NCBI GenBank assembly: GCA_964452775.1
Contig: CAYVQP010000018.1
Span: 1 to 60,921, forward strand
DNA length: 60,921 bases
From: JACKCB01 sp964452775
GTDB taxonomy: Bacteria; Chloroflexota; Anaerolineae; Promineifilales; Promineifilaceae
Direction: 5' to 3'
In this document: piece after piece, positions 35,069-43,987 of the stretch
Numbering within the stretch: position 1 is the stretch's first letter
Layout of the letters: each line of letters begins with the position of its first letter
The notes under the pieces: model-generated
The model's input: the letters and a program-made list of their open reading frames with translations, nothing else
What the model was told of the DNA's origin: nothing
The model's database searches: none
Translations under genes and position numbers: made by a program

Positions 35069-36801
35069 CTGCCACCGACATGCGCATGAACGAACTGGCC
35101 GGCTACCTGCAGAGCGTCGCCCCGCGCGGGCGCACGATGTTGCTGCCGGCCTTGCATTACGCCCAATCGCTTTACGGCTGGCTGCCGGCGGAGGTGCAGG
35201 AGGCGGTCAGCCGCAGCCTGCGCGTCCCCCTGGCCGATGTTCACGGCGTAATCGAGTTTTACACCATGTTCTACAACCAGCCGACCGCCCGGCGGGTCAT
35301 CCGCGTCTGCGAGGACTCCGCCTGTTCGATGGCCGGCGCGCATCAACTCATGAGCGCCATTCAGGAAGAGTTGGGCTTGCAGAATGGCGAGACCAGCGGC
35401 CCAGGCGGCCCATACGGCGAAGTCACCTTCGAACATGTTCCCTGTCTGGGCATGTGCGACCTGGCCCCCGTGGCCCTGAACGGCGAACTTCCTGCCGCCG
35501 AATTGCGCCCTGCCGATGCGCCCGCCTTCCTGCGCGGCGACTACCCGCAGCCTACCGCCCGCATCTATGGCGAGCCGCTGGTCAAGCTGGCCCGCGTCGG
35601 CAAGGTTGACCCGGCCAGCCTGGCGGACTACGAAGCCCATGGCGGCTATCGCGTCCTGCGCCGGGCGGTCGAATCGGAGCCGCATGCGCTGATTGAGTTC
35701 GCGGAAAAGAGCGGCATTTTGGGCCGCGGCGGGGCCATGTTCCCCCTGGGTCGCAAGTGGTACTTTACCCGCGGCAGCGCCCACGAGGCCAAACACATCG
35801 TGGTCAACGCCGATGAAAGCGAGCCGGGCACCTTTAAGGACCGCGTCCTGATGGAAGAGGACCCCTTTGCGGTCATTGAATCCGCCACCCTGGCTGCCTA
35901 TGCGGTCGGCGCGGAAAGCGGCTGGATCTTCATCCGCGGCGAATATCCTCGCGCCTATCGCCGGCTGCAACACGCCGTGGAGCGCGCTCGCGCTGCCGGC
36001 TACCTGGGGCGAAACATCCTCGGCAAACCCGGCTTTCACTTCGACATCGAAGTGCGCCTGGGGGCCGGGGCGTACATCTGCGGCGAGGAGACTGCCCTCT
36101 TTGAGGCCATTGAGGGCAAGCGTGGCTTCCCACGCATCAAGCCGCCCTTCCCCACCACACACGGCCTTTTCGGCCAGCCGACCTCAATCAACAACGTGGA
36201 AACGCTGGTCGCCGCCCTGACCGCTTCCGAAGTGGGCCTGGAGCATTGGCGTTCCCTGGGCACGCCGGACTCCCCCGGCACGAAGCTCTTTTGCCTGAGC
36301 GGGCGGGTCAACCGGCCCGGCCTGTACGAGCTGCCCTTCGGCCTGACCGTCGCCCAGCTCATCGAACGGGCCGGCGGCGTGCCGGGCGGGAAGGCCATTC
36401 AGGCTGTGTTAATGGGCGGCGCAGCCGGCGTGTTCATCGGGCCGGATGAGCTGGACTTTCCGCTTACCTACAACGCCAGCCGCGCTCAGGGCATCCCACT
36501 CGGCTCCGGCGTGGTCATGGTCTTCGACGAGGATGACGACCTGCGCGAGACCCTCTACGAGCTTGGCCGCTTCTTCGCCCACGAGAGCTGCGGCAAGTGC
36601 TACCCCTGCCAGTTAGGCACCCGCCGTCAATTGGAGATCCTCGACCGCGTCGCGCACAACGGCGGCCCGCTGAACGGCGATGCGGTCGCCTTGCAGGACA
36701 TCGGCCTGGCGATGACCCAGACTTCCCTCTGCGGGCTGGGCCAGACCGCCGCCTCGGCCGTGCTCAGCGCCCTGAAGCGCTGGCCGGAGCTGGCAGGATA
36801 G
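35065..36801 (+). CDS. NAD-dependent formate dehydrogenase diaphorase subunit, NuoE-NuoF fusion (FdsG-FdsB-like)
   Basis: 578 residues. Residues about 1-160 are NuoE-like, with a [2Fe-2S] site from CEDSACS and CLGMCD. The rest is NuoF-like: the FMN site GILGRGGAMFPLG, the NADH/FMN segment VNADESEPGTFKDR, GAGAYICGEETALFEAIEGK, and the [4Fe-4S] ligands ESCGKCYPC plus a later Cys in TSLCGLG. It passes electrons from formate oxidation to NAD+. The two subunits are separate in R. capsulatus FdsABG; the fusion here makes one polypeptide. AGGAG lies 7 nt before the ATG, which overlaps the mobA stop. Confidence 0.88.
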   Translation: MTATDMRMNELAGYLQSVAPRGRTMLLPALHYAQSLYGWLPAEVQEAVSRSLRVPLADVHGVIEFYTMFYNQPTARRVIRVCEDSACSMAGAHQLMSAIQEELGLQNGETSGPGGPYGEVTFEHVPCLGMCDLAPVALNGELPAAELRPADAPAFLRGDYPQPTARIYGEPLVKLARVGKVDPASLADYEAHGGYRVLRRAVESEPHALIEFAEKSGILGRGGAMFPLGRKWYFTRGSAHEAKHIVVNADESEPGTFKDRVLMEEDPFAVIESATLAAYAVGAESGWIFIRGEYPRAYRRLQHAVERARAAGYLGRNILGKPGFHFDIEVRLGAGAYICGEETALFEAIEGKRGFPRIKPPFPTTHGLFGQPTSINNVETLVAALTASEVGLEHWRSLGTPDSPGTKLFCLSGRVNRPGLYELPFGLTVAQLIERAGGVPGGKAIQAVLMGGAAGVFIGPDELDFPLTYNASRAQGIPLGSGVVMVFDEDDDLRETLYELGRFFAHESCGKCYPCQLGTRRQLEILDRVAHNGGPLNGDAVALQDIGLAMTQTSLCGLGQTAASAVLSALKRWPELAG

Positions 36802-36805
36802 CCCG

Positions 36806-37654
36806 ATGAGCGATGTGCAGGATGGTTCCGGCCCGCGCCGGGTGCGCGAGGCGCCATACATCTCTATCGGCGCCGGCTCTCCACAGCTGGCGGACGGCAT
36901 GATCGTCGTCGAAGCCCTGGCCTGCATCTCGGTAAACGGCAAGGAGTTGGCCACCTTCATGTGCACGCCGGCCGACCTGGAGGCCCTGGCCTTGGGTTTC
37001 CTGCTGAATGAGGGGCTGATCAGCGGTCTGGCGGACGTGCGCCATCTGCGCGTTTCCGCCGGGCGCACCTGCGTGGATGTCTGGCTGAACGACAGCGCCC
37101 GGGAGATACCCACACGCAAGATTGTCACCGCCGGCTGCGGCGGGGGCATCACCTTCGACGACCTTTCGCAGCAACACGAGCCGCTGCATTCGACGCTGAC
37201 CGCCACGCCGGAGCAAATGGCCGGCCTGATGCGCCGCCTGCACCTGGGCGCGACCGCCTACCAGGAGGCGCGGGGCATCCACACCGCCGCCCTGGCCGCC
37301 GGAGACGACCTCATCCTGCAGGTCGAGGATGTCGGCCGGCACAACTGCCTGGACAAGCTGGCCGGGGCCGCCCTGCAGCAAGGGATTGACACCACGGACC
37401 GGCTGTTGTTGACCAGCGGCCGGATCAGCAGCGAGATGTTAAACAAGGCCCGCCGCATGGGTATCCCCATCATTTGTTCGCGCACCTCCGCGACCAGTCT
37501 CTCCCTGGCGCTGGCTGAGGCCTGGCAGATTACGCTGGTGACCTATCTCCGGCAAGATCGGATGCGCGTCTACACCCATCCGCATCGCATTAGCGGTCTG
37601 CCTCTCGATACAATACCCGCTGCCGGGAATGTTCATTTCGAGTCCTCCCAATGA
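36806..37654 (+). CDS. fdhD: Formate dehydrogenase sulfurtransferase FdhD
   Basis: 282 residues. FdhD moves sulfur from a cysteine desulfurase to the Mo-bis-MGD cofactor, which is needed for formate dehydrogenase activity. Family segments are EALACISVNGKELATFMCTP, EALALGFLLNEGLI, LILQVEDVGRHNCLDKL, TSGRISSEMLNKARR and IICSRTSATSLSL. The catalytic loop reads VTAGCGGG with a single Cys, where E. coli has CGVC; the one-Cys variant is known in other FdhD proteins. It starts 4 nt after the NuoE-F fusion stop. Repeated and palindromic DNA separates it from the ferredoxin subunit gene. Confidence 0.92.
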   Translation: MSDVQDGSGPRRVREAPYISIGAGSPQLADGMIVVEALACISVNGKELATFMCTPADLEALALGFLLNEGLISGLADVRHLRVSAGRTCVDVWLNDSAREIPTRKIVTAGCGGGITFDDLSQQHEPLHSTLTATPEQMAGLMRRLHLGATAYQEARGIHTAALAAGDDLILQVEDVGRHNCLDKLAGAALQQGIDTTDRLLLTSGRISSEMLNKARRMGIPIICSRTSATSLSLALAEAWQITLVTYLRQDRMRVYTHPHRISGLPLDTIPAAGNVHFESSQ

Positions 37655-37809
37655 GCAGGCACATTCCCGGAAGCTACACCACATTCGGGAGAGCGAGGAC
37701 GATTTTCCCGGAAACTGAGCACGTTTCTGCTGGAAACTCGGAGATATCAGTTTCCGGGAAAATGAGCGAGCATGTATCGAGCGAGCAGATTCCCGGAAGA
37801 TTCACCACA
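37655..37809. repeat. Palindromic element with flanking direct repeats
   Basis: Two 29-bp direct repeats (37655-37683 and 37781-37809; 24 of 29 identical by eye) flank a 16-bp perfect inverted repeat: TTTTCCCGGAAACTGA at 37703-37718 and TCAGTTTCCGGGAAAA at 37747-37762. Inside its loop lies a smaller hairpin, GTTTC/GAAAC (37723-37737). The second direct repeat runs into the Shine-Dalgarno of the next gene. It could be a regulator site, an mRNA stabiliser or a small repeat element. Confidence 0.7.
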
Positions 37810-37820
37810 AGGAGCATTGA

Positions 37821-38531
37821 ATGAGCGACCAGGTTACCCTCACCATAGACGGCCATCAGGTGACCGTGCCCGCGGGCACGACCATCCTCAATGCCGCCCG
37901 CTCAATCGGCATCGATATTCCGGTGGTCTGTTACCATCCGCACCTTACCGCCAACGGCCTATGCCGCATCTGTTCCGTTGACGCCGGCTCCCGTCTGCAG
38001 CTTGCCGCCTGCGTCACCCAATGTAGCGAAGGCATGGTCGTGCGCACAGACACCGAGCCGGTGCTGCGCGCCCGGCGCACCACCCTGGAGATGCTGGCCG
38101 CGACGATTGACCTGTCGGAAGCGCCGGATGTCTTGCGGCTGCTGGACGAATCCGGGGCTGACCCGGAGCGCTTCGCGGACGGAGCACGGCGCGAATCGCC
38201 CATTCACGACGACAATCCCTTCTTCATCCGCGACTACAACCAGTGCATCAACTGCTGGCGCTGCGTGCAGGTTTGCGGCAGCGACGCCCAATACGCCTTC
38301 GCCCTCAGCTTTGACGGCCGCGGCTTCGAGACCCGCATCGGCACCTTCATGGGCGCGACCATGCCGGACACCACCTGCGTCTTCTGCGGGCAATGCGTCG
38401 GCGTATGCCCAACCGGCGCCCTGAAACCGACCCGCCAGGCTCTTCTCGAACAGGGCTTCAGCCCGGATGAGGTCTTCCAGCAGACCCGGCGCAAAGGCCG
38501 CAAGCGCGGTCGCGTCGCCGAAGCGCAATAA
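37821..38531 (+). CDS. NuoG-like iron-sulfur subunit of formate dehydrogenase
   Basis: 236 residues, with AAGGAG 7 nt ahead of the ATG. Residues 1-80 form a [2Fe-2S] ferredoxin domain (VVCYHPHLTANGLCRICSV, then LAACVTQC). A NuoG-type [4Fe-4S] segment follows, and two ferredoxin-like clusters come from CINCWRCVQVC and CVFCGQCVGVCPTGAL. The tail is basic. This corresponds to the N-terminal extension that FdsA-type dehydrogenases carry in one chain; here it is a separate protein wiring the catalytic subunit to the NuoE-F fusion. The catalytic gene starts 43 nt downstream. Confidence 0.87.
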   Translation: MSDQVTLTIDGHQVTVPAGTTILNAARSIGIDIPVVCYHPHLTANGLCRICSVDAGSRLQLAACVTQCSEGMVVRTDTEPVLRARRTTLEMLAATIDLSEAPDVLRLLDESGADPERFADGARRESPIHDDNPFFIRDYNQCINCWRCVQVCGSDAQYAFALSFDGRGFETRIGTFMGATMPDTTCVFCGQCVGVCPTGALKPTRQALLEQGFSPDEVFQQTRRKGRKRGRVAEAQ

Positions 38532-38574
38532 ACCGTAACCCGATTTTCCTTATCGAGTCTCAAGGAGACACGCC

Positions 38575-40743
38575 ATGCTGCTTCCTGACCAAGTTGTTCG
38601 CACCACCTGCCCCTACTGCGGCGTCGGCTGCCAGATTAACCTGAGCGTCAAGAACGGCCTCATTTATCGCGTGGACGCCCCCTTTGACGCCGCCCCTAAT
38701 TACGGCATGCTTTGCGTCAAGGGGCGGTTCGGCACCGACTACGTCCGGCATCCCGGCCGGGTGAAGCAACCGCTGATGCGCGCCAATCGTCACCAGGGCC
38801 GCAGCGCGTCGCCCGTCTGGCGCGAAGTGAGCTGGGATGAAGCGCTCGACTTCATCGCCGGCGAGCTGGCGCGCATTGCACGCACCTACGGCGGCGATGC
38901 GGTGGCGGCCTACGCCAGCGCCAAGGCTACCAACGAGGACAACTACCTCTTTCAAAAGCTGATGCGCGCCCTGCTGAAGACCAACAACGTGGACCATTGC
39001 GCCCGGCTCTGCCATGCCGGCTCCGTCTCCGGCCTGCAGCTCTCCATCGGCTCCAGCGCCATGTCCAACTCCATCGCCGAAATGGAGCACCTGGACACCT
39101 TCATGGTCACCGGCTCAAACACCACCGAGACCCACCCGGTCATCGCCAATTTCCTCAAGCGCGCCGTGCGCCAGAATGGAGCCAAGCTAATCGTCGTGGA
39201 CCCGCGCCGGATCGGCATGACCGAATTTGCAACCCTCTGGCTGCAACAGAACCCCGGCACGGACGTGGCCGTCTTCCAGGCGATGGCCCATGTCATCGTC
39301 AAAGAGCGCCGCTTCGACCCCGACTTCATCCGCCAACGCACCGAGGGCTTCGACGAATATCTGGAGTCGCTGGAAGAGTACTCGCCGGAATGGGCGGAGG
39401 AAGTCACCGGCGTGCCGGCCGAGTCCATCCGTGAAGCGGCCCGCCTCTACGCCGCCGCCGAACGGGCCGCCATTTACTGGGGCATGGGCATCAGCCAGAG
39501 CACGCACGGCACGGACAACACCATCTCCCTGGTCAACCTGGCCCTGCTCTGCGGGCATGTCGGGCGCGCCGGCACCGGCCTGAACCCCCTGCGCGGCCAG
39601 AACAACGTCCAGGGCTGCTCGGACAGCGGCGGCTTGCCCAACGTCTACACCGCCTACCAGCGCGTAGACAACCCGGCAGTGCAGGCTCGCTTCGAGCGCG
39701 CCTGGGGCGTGCCCCTGAATATCTGGCCCGGCCTCACCGCCACCGAATGCGTCACGGGCGCGGCCGAAGGCGACGTGCGGGCGATGCTCATTCTCGGCGA
39801 GAACCCGATGATGAGTGAGCCAAATCAGAACCACACGCGCCACGGGCTGGAGCAACTGGAACTGCTCGTCTGCCAGGACATTTTCATCAATGAGACGGGC
39901 GAGATGGCCGACGTGATCTTGCCGGCGACCAGTTTCGCCGAAAAGGACGGCACCTTCACCAACACCGACCGGCGCGTCCAACGCTGCCGGGCGGCGGTAG
40001 CTCCGGTGGGCAACTCCCGGCCCGACTGGGACATCATCGCCGACCTGGGCCGGCGGCTGGCCCAGCGCCTCGACCTGCGCGTGAATTTCGACTACTCCGG
40101 CCCGGAAGAGATTTGGGAAGAGATGCGGCAGGTTACGCCGGAGGACTTTGGCGGCATTGACTACGCCCGCCTGGAGCGCGAAGGCGGCGTCCACTGGCCC
40201 TGCCCCAGCCTGGACCACCCCGGCACGCCATTCCTCTTTGCCGATGACTTCCCTCGCGGCAAGGGCAAGTTCTGGGCGGTCGAGTACGGCACGGACTCAG
40301 AGCAGACGGATGAGCAATATCCCTACAACCTCAGCACCGGCCGCGTGCTTTACCACTGGAGCGGCAGCACCATGACCGGCCGGTCGCAACTGGAAGAAGT
40401 CTTTCCTGAAGCCATTTGCGAAGTGAACCCGGCCGACGCTCGCGACCTGGGCCTGGTGACCGGCGACTGGGTGCGCGTAAGCTCTCGCCGCGCCGCCGTC
40501 ACCCTGCGCGCCCTGCTCACCGAACGTTCGCCGGTGGGCACGGTCTTCATCCCCTTCCACTTTGCCGAAGCGGCGGCGAACTTGCTCACCCTCAATCGCG
40601 TAGACGAACGGGCGAAGATCCCGGACTACAAGGTGACCGCCGTTCACGTCGAGAAGACCACCGCGCCCGCCGGCCTGGACGACGGCTATTCCCTGCCGCT
40701 CACCGACCGCGGGGCTATCAAGGACCCGGTGCAGGTGCAATAG
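38575..40743 (+). CDS. Formate dehydrogenase catalytic subunit, Mo-bis-MGD, Cys type
   Basis: 722 residues, AAGGAG 8 nt before the ATG. It oxidises formate to carbon dioxide at a bis-MGD molybdenum (or tungsten) site. The N-terminal [4Fe-4S] cluster ligands are Cys12, Cys15, Cys19 and Cys47. The metal ligand is Cys146 in HCARLCHAGSVSG, coded TGC, so this is not a selenoenzyme. The next His (147) is the conserved catalytic His. Cofactor-binding segments include LNPLRGQNNVQGCSD, ILGENPMMSEPNQNH, and the C-terminal molydopterin-binding domain (STGRVLYHWSGSTMTGRS). No Tat signal is present, so the complex is cytosolic, consistent with NAD-linked partners. Confidence 0.92.
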   Translation: MLLPDQVVRTTCPYCGVGCQINLSVKNGLIYRVDAPFDAAPNYGMLCVKGRFGTDYVRHPGRVKQPLMRANRHQGRSASPVWREVSWDEALDFIAGELARIARTYGGDAVAAYASAKATNEDNYLFQKLMRALLKTNNVDHCARLCHAGSVSGLQLSIGSSAMSNSIAEMEHLDTFMVTGSNTTETHPVIANFLKRAVRQNGAKLIVVDPRRIGMTEFATLWLQQNPGTDVAVFQAMAHVIVKERRFDPDFIRQRTEGFDEYLESLEEYSPEWAEEVTGVPAESIREAARLYAAAERAAIYWGMGISQSTHGTDNTISLVNLALLCGHVGRAGTGLNPLRGQNNVQGCSDSGGLPNVYTAYQRVDNPAVQARFERAWGVPLNIWPGLTATECVTGAAEGDVRAMLILGENPMMSEPNQNHTRHGLEQLELLVCQDIFINETGEMADVILPATSFAEKDGTFTNTDRRVQRCRAAVAPVGNSRPDWDIIADLGRRLAQRLDLRVNFDYSGPEEIWEEMRQVTPEDFGGIDYARLEREGGVHWPCPSLDHPGTPFLFADDFPRGKGKFWAVEYGTDSEQTDEQYPYNLSTGRVLYHWSGSTMTGRSQLEEVFPEAICEVNPADARDLGLVTGDWVRVSSRRAAVTLRALLTERSPVGTVFIPFHFAEAAANLLTLNRVDERAKIPDYKVTAVHVEKTTAPAGLDDGYSLPLTDRGAIKDPVQVQ

Positions 40744-40768
40744 CCGGCGCACGCTCGGCGGAGATAGG

Positions 40769-41407
40769 ATGATGGGCATGTGCCAGGTGATTCAGCCGGC
40801 CGGCTCCACTAGCGTCTTTCGCTCCCGGTTGGCAGCGGCCACCCTGGCGACCCTGCTCCTGCTCGCCGGCTGCCGCGCGACCACCCAGACCCGCCCTCCC
40901 ACTGCCACCGCGCCGGTCGAACGAGCCCACCTCACCACGCCGACGCCGGAAGCCACTTCCTCGCTGGCCGTTGCCGGTGAACTCGTGCAGGTCGGCCCGG
41001 CTGAGGGCATCATCTTCTCCGTTGAATTTGCGGTCGAGGCCGGGCTGAGCCGGCTGCCGGACGGGACGACAAATGACGGCTTTTGGACCCCCACCGCAGC
41101 CGACATTCAGGCCATGGAAGCCGCCCTGCCCGCCTTCTTGCAGGCCGAGGAACAGCGAGATGGCTCCCTCGTCCAGCAGCGCGCCGCCGAGGGACTCTAT
41201 CAACAGTTAGAGCGATACACCCGGCAATATGTGGGCATTATCGCCGGCGACCAGCGACTTATTTGGGGCAACTACTTCTGTCATCACGGCGGCGAATGGC
41301 AGGAACAGCTCGTCCTGGTCGAGGACGGCGGCGCCTGCTACTTCAACGTCACCTTCAATCCGGCGACCGGCGAGTTCTCCAACCTGGACATCAACGGCGA
41401 ATCCTGA
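40769..41407 (+). CDS. Lipoprotein of unknown function
   Basis: 212 residues. A signal peptide with lipobox LLLLAGC predicts lipid attachment near residue 35. A Thr/Pro linker follows, and then a globular domain of about 145 residues (DIQAMEAALPAFLQAE, QYVGIIAGDQRLIWGNYFC, ACYFNVTFNPATGEFSNL), which looks like a small alpha/beta fold. Cys residues 174 and 190 could form a disulfide. I do not recognise the family. The stop is followed by a perfect palindromic terminator shared with the convergent histidine kinase gene. Confidence 0.7.
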   Translation: MMGMCQVIQPAGSTSVFRSRLAAATLATLLLLAGCRATTQTRPPTATAPVERAHLTTPTPEATSSLAVAGELVQVGPAEGIIFSVEFAVEAGLSRLPDGTTNDGFWTPTAADIQAMEAALPAFLQAEEQRDGSLVQQRAAEGLYQQLERYTRQYVGIIAGDQRLIWGNYFCHHGGEWQEQLVLVEDGGACYFNVTFNPATGEFSNLDINGES

Positions 41408-41413
41408 TGATAA

Positions 41414-41448
41414 ACACCCCGTAGGTCCGCAGCGGACCTACGGGGTGT
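41414..41448. terminator. Bidirectional palindromic terminator
   Basis: ACACCCCGTAGGTCCGC (41414-41430) and GCGGACCTACGGGGTGT (41432-41448) are perfect 17-nt arms around one base. It lies between convergent genes and belongs to the CCCCGYAGGT hairpin family. Confidence 0.75.
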
Positions 41449-41473
41449 CCTCCTCGCGTGAGTCGCGCGCTGC

Positions 41474-42841
41474 TTACGCCGGCGACGGAATCGTGATCAC
41501 AAATCGCGCCCCGGCCCCCGGCTTGCTGTACGCCCGAATCTCCCCATTGTGCAACCGCACCAGCGAACGGGCGATCGCCAGCCCCAGGCCGGACGACTCC
41601 TCAGAATCGCCGCGCGCCCGGTCCGCTCGGTAGAAGCGATCGAAGATGTGCGGCAGATGTTCCGGCTCAATTCCCGCCCCCGTATCCTGCACCGCCATCT
41701 CCAGCATTCCGTCATGCTGATCCGCCGACAGGGTCACCTGTCCGCCGGCAGGTGTGTGCCGCAGCGCGTTCTGCACCAGATTGCGCAACACCTGCTCTAT
41801 GCGGTTCGGGTCCAGCTCCGCCGGCGGCAACTGCGCGTCAGCTTTCACCGTCAGCTGCACGTGCCCATCCTGCGCCTGCTGGCGATGAGCCAGGGCTACG
41901 CGGCTGAGCAGCTCCGAAACGCTGGTCTCCTCCCGCATCAGGGTCAACATGCCGGCGTCAGCCAGCGACAGGGTGCGCAGGTCTTCCACCAGCCGGCTTA
42001 GATGGCGCGCCTCGTCATGGATGATCGCCAGCGTCTCCGGCGTGGGCTCCAGGATTCCGTCCGAGAGCGACTCCGTGTAGCCCATAATCACATGCAGCGG
42101 CGTGCGCAAGTCATGGGCGATATCGGCAGTCATCTGCCGGCGCTGATCCACCGCCGCCGACAAATCGGCGCTCATTTGATTGAACGCCCCGGCCAGCTCG
42201 CCCAGTTCATCGTCCGCCTTGAAATCCACGTGCTGCTTCAGGTTCCCCTTGGCCAAAGCCCGGGTCGCCGCGGTAAGCTCGCGTAACGGGCCGGTGAGCG
42301 TTCGCGCCAGGATCACGCCCAGGATCAGCGCGATGGCCGAGGCTGCCAGCGCGCTTTGGATCATGGCTCTGGTCACGCCGGCGATGAAGGCTCGCTCAGT
42401 GGGGCCGGTGTACAGCTCGGCCGGCATAATGTAAACCACACCCACGTCCTCCCCGTCATACGTGATCGGGGCGGAGAGCGCCCGCTCATCCACCTCCACT
42501 GGTTGGCCCGGCGCGTTGCCCAGGCCGGGAACGATGACCGTGCCGTCTGTATCAGTCAACACAAAGGATGCGAATCCGCCGCCGCGATGACCGTAGCCGC
42601 TCCCGTATCCCTGGCCGGGTGCGTGCGGGCCGGAAAAAAGCGCCGCCACGCCATCCCACGATCCCACCGCCGAGTAATAGGTCTCCAGGTTCTCTATCAG
42701 GGCTACTTGCTGGCTGGTAAAGCGAAATTCATTAAAGCGCGCCCGCGTGGTGAGCACCGCGATGATGGCGAACATGGCCACGCCGATGAGCGCCACCGCG
42801 ACAAAGGCCAGGCCGAACTTGAAGGCCAGCGTGCGCGTCAC
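41474..42841 (-). CDS. Sensor histidine kinase (two-component system)
   Basis: 455 residues. A membrane helix near 8-30, an extracytoplasmic sensor of about 125 residues with a Gly/Tyr/His-rich stretch (GQGYGSGYGHRGGG), and a second helix near 160-180 lead into a HAMP domain. HisKA has the H-box DIAHDLRTPLH. The ATPase has N-box QNALRHTPAG, G1 DTGAGIEP and G2 GLGLAIARS. All kinase motifs are intact. It should phosphorylate the OmpR-type regulator upstream, whose stop overlaps this ATG by 4 nt. The Gly/His stretch could bind metal, but this is speculative. Confidence 0.92.
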   Translation of the reverse strand: MTRTLAFKFGLAFVAVALIGVAMFAIIAVLTTRARFNEFRFTSQQVALIENLETYYSAVGSWDGVAALFSGPHAPGQGYGSGYGHRGGGFASFVLTDTDGTVIVPGLGNAPGQPVEVDERALSAPITYDGEDVGVVYIMPAELYTGPTERAFIAGVTRAMIQSALAASAIALILGVILARTLTGPLRELTAATRALAKGNLKQHVDFKADDELGELAGAFNQMSADLSAAVDQRRQMTADIAHDLRTPLHVIMGYTESLSDGILEPTPETLAIIHDEARHLSRLVEDLRTLSLADAGMLTLMREETSVSELLSRVALAHRQQAQDGHVQLTVKADAQLPPAELDPNRIEQVLRNLVQNALRHTPAGGQVTLSADQHDGMLEMAVQDTGAGIEPEHLPHIFDRFYRADRARGDSEESSGLGLAIARSLVRLHNGEIRAYSKPGAGARFVITIPSPA

Positions 42842-43545
42842 CAGCCGGCCCCCTGGCTCTCCCGCTGGGTGGAGAAGCGATAGCCGATGCCGTACACCGT
42901 TTGCACGTACAGCGGCTCCCTCGGATTCGGCTCAATCTTCGTCCGCAGGTTGCGCACATGCACATCAATCGTGCGCTCGTATCCCTCAAAAGAGATACCC
43001 TGCAAATGGTCAAGCAGCTCCGCCCGCGTGTAGGCCCGGCCCGGATAGCTCATCAGCGTCGCCAACAGCTCAAACTCCGATGGGGTCAGGTCTACGTAGC
43101 GTCCGGCTACCTGCACCTGCCGGCCGGCCCGATCCAGCGTAATGTCAGCTACCCGCAGCAACTCCGGCTTCGGCAGGTCCTTGCCCGTTCGCCGCAACAC
43201 CGCCCGCACTCGCGCCGCCAACTCGCGCATGCTGAACGGCTTGGTCACATAGTCGTCCGCGCCCAGTTCCAGCCCCAGTACCCGGTCTGTCTCCTCCACG
43301 CGCGCGGTGAGCATGATTATCGGCGTGTCCGCCTCGCGCTTGTGCAGGCGCATGAACTCAAGGCCATCCATCTCCGGCATCATCACGTCCAGGATGATCA
43401 GGTCCGGCTTTTCATGGCGCGCCTGAAACAACGCCTCTCGGCCGTCGCCGGCGGTCACCACGCGGTAACCTTCCTGCTCAAAGTAGCTCTTTGTCAGGGT
43501 CCGCACCCGCTCCTTATCATCCACCACCAGAATTGTCTTACCCAT
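42838..43545 (-). CDS. OmpR/PhoB-family response regulator
   Basis: 235 residues. The receiver domain has the acidic pair in VVDDKERV, phospho-acceptor Asp53 in LIILDVMMPEMDG, and Lys in DDYVTKPFSMREL. The C-terminal winged helix (LTPSEFELLATLMSYPGRAY, YERTIDVHVRNLRTKI, VQTVYGIGYRF) is typical of PhoB/OmpR proteins, which bind direct repeats with about 11-bp spacing. Such repeats occur at 47409-47448 in this window. The gene overlaps the kinase by 4 nt. Its upstream region holds nested palindromes. Confidence 0.93.
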   Translation of the reverse strand: MGKTILVVDDKERVRTLTKSYFEQEGYRVVTAGDGREALFQARHEKPDLIILDVMMPEMDGLEFMRLHKREADTPIIMLTARVEETDRVLGLELGADDYVTKPFSMRELAARVRAVLRRTGKDLPKPELLRVADITLDRAGRQVQVAGRYVDLTPSEFELLATLMSYPGRAYTRAELLDHLQGISFEGYERTIDVHVRNLRTKIEPNPREPLYVQTVYGIGYRFSTQRESQGAGW

Positions 43546-43554
43546 TACTTCATC

Positions 43555-43680
43555 ACCTTAGTGGTCCTTTCGCTAACTAAGGACAAAACCCCGCAGGTCT
43601 TTCACGGGTCAACCGCCGAGCGAGGTTACCCAGCAAGACCTGCGGGGTTTCCGTAAAGATTTAGCGAGAGAACCACTTAG
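43555..43680. repeat. Composite palindrome: inverted repeat enclosing a CCCCGCAGGT hairpin
   Basis: Outer imperfect arms, roughly CTTAGTGGTCCTTTCGCTAA (about 43556-43575) and its complement near 43661-43680, enclose AAACCCCGCAGGTCT (43586-43600) and AGACCTGCGGGGTTT (43636-43650), which are perfect complements. The nesting resembles a small mobile repeat more than a simple terminator. Confidence 0.65.
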
Positions 43681-43706
43681 GCGGTTCTTTCGCAAATTTC
43701 GCATGA

Positions 43707-43771
43707 GACCCCGTCGGTCTTCGGCTGGTCAATCGCAGGACGAGCACACCTTGTCAGACCAGCGGGTTTTT
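43707..43771. repeat. Degenerate copy of the CCCCGYAGGT hairpin
   Basis: GACCCCGTCGGTCT (43707-43720) and AGACCAGCGGGTTTTT (43756-43771) pair imperfectly. Preceded by GCGGTTCTTTCGC, resembling the outer arm of the neighbouring composite element. Confidence 0.55.
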
Positions 43772-43987
43772 CGCACAGCACTCCTTCAATTGACGACATT
43801 GTACCTTCGCTATGTCATGTAGCCGTCAAGATATTATAAAGGAAATGTGAAGATTGGGCGGAGGATTGGCCGGATGATAAATGATTTCCAAATGATGGTC
43901 TTGTACCCTGTCAGAAGTGCAAAGCAGACTCAGTTCGTAGGCGACGCGCTGACCTTTCCGGCCCAGCTATTCTTAGGAGGTGAAACG

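Larger units (their letters stand above)
43546..43987. other. Intergenic region with nested palindromes, 442 bp
   Basis: Divergent region between the response regulator and the BphX-like gene. It holds a 15-bp-arm hairpin, an outer inverted repeat and a degenerate second hairpin, followed by an AT-rich stretch near 43825-43850. No small gene is convincing. Confidence 0.5.

Noticed and set aside
38575..40743. Formate dehydrogenase as a selenoprotein
   Set aside because: The metal-ligand codon (residue 146) is TGC, and the frame has no internal TGA.
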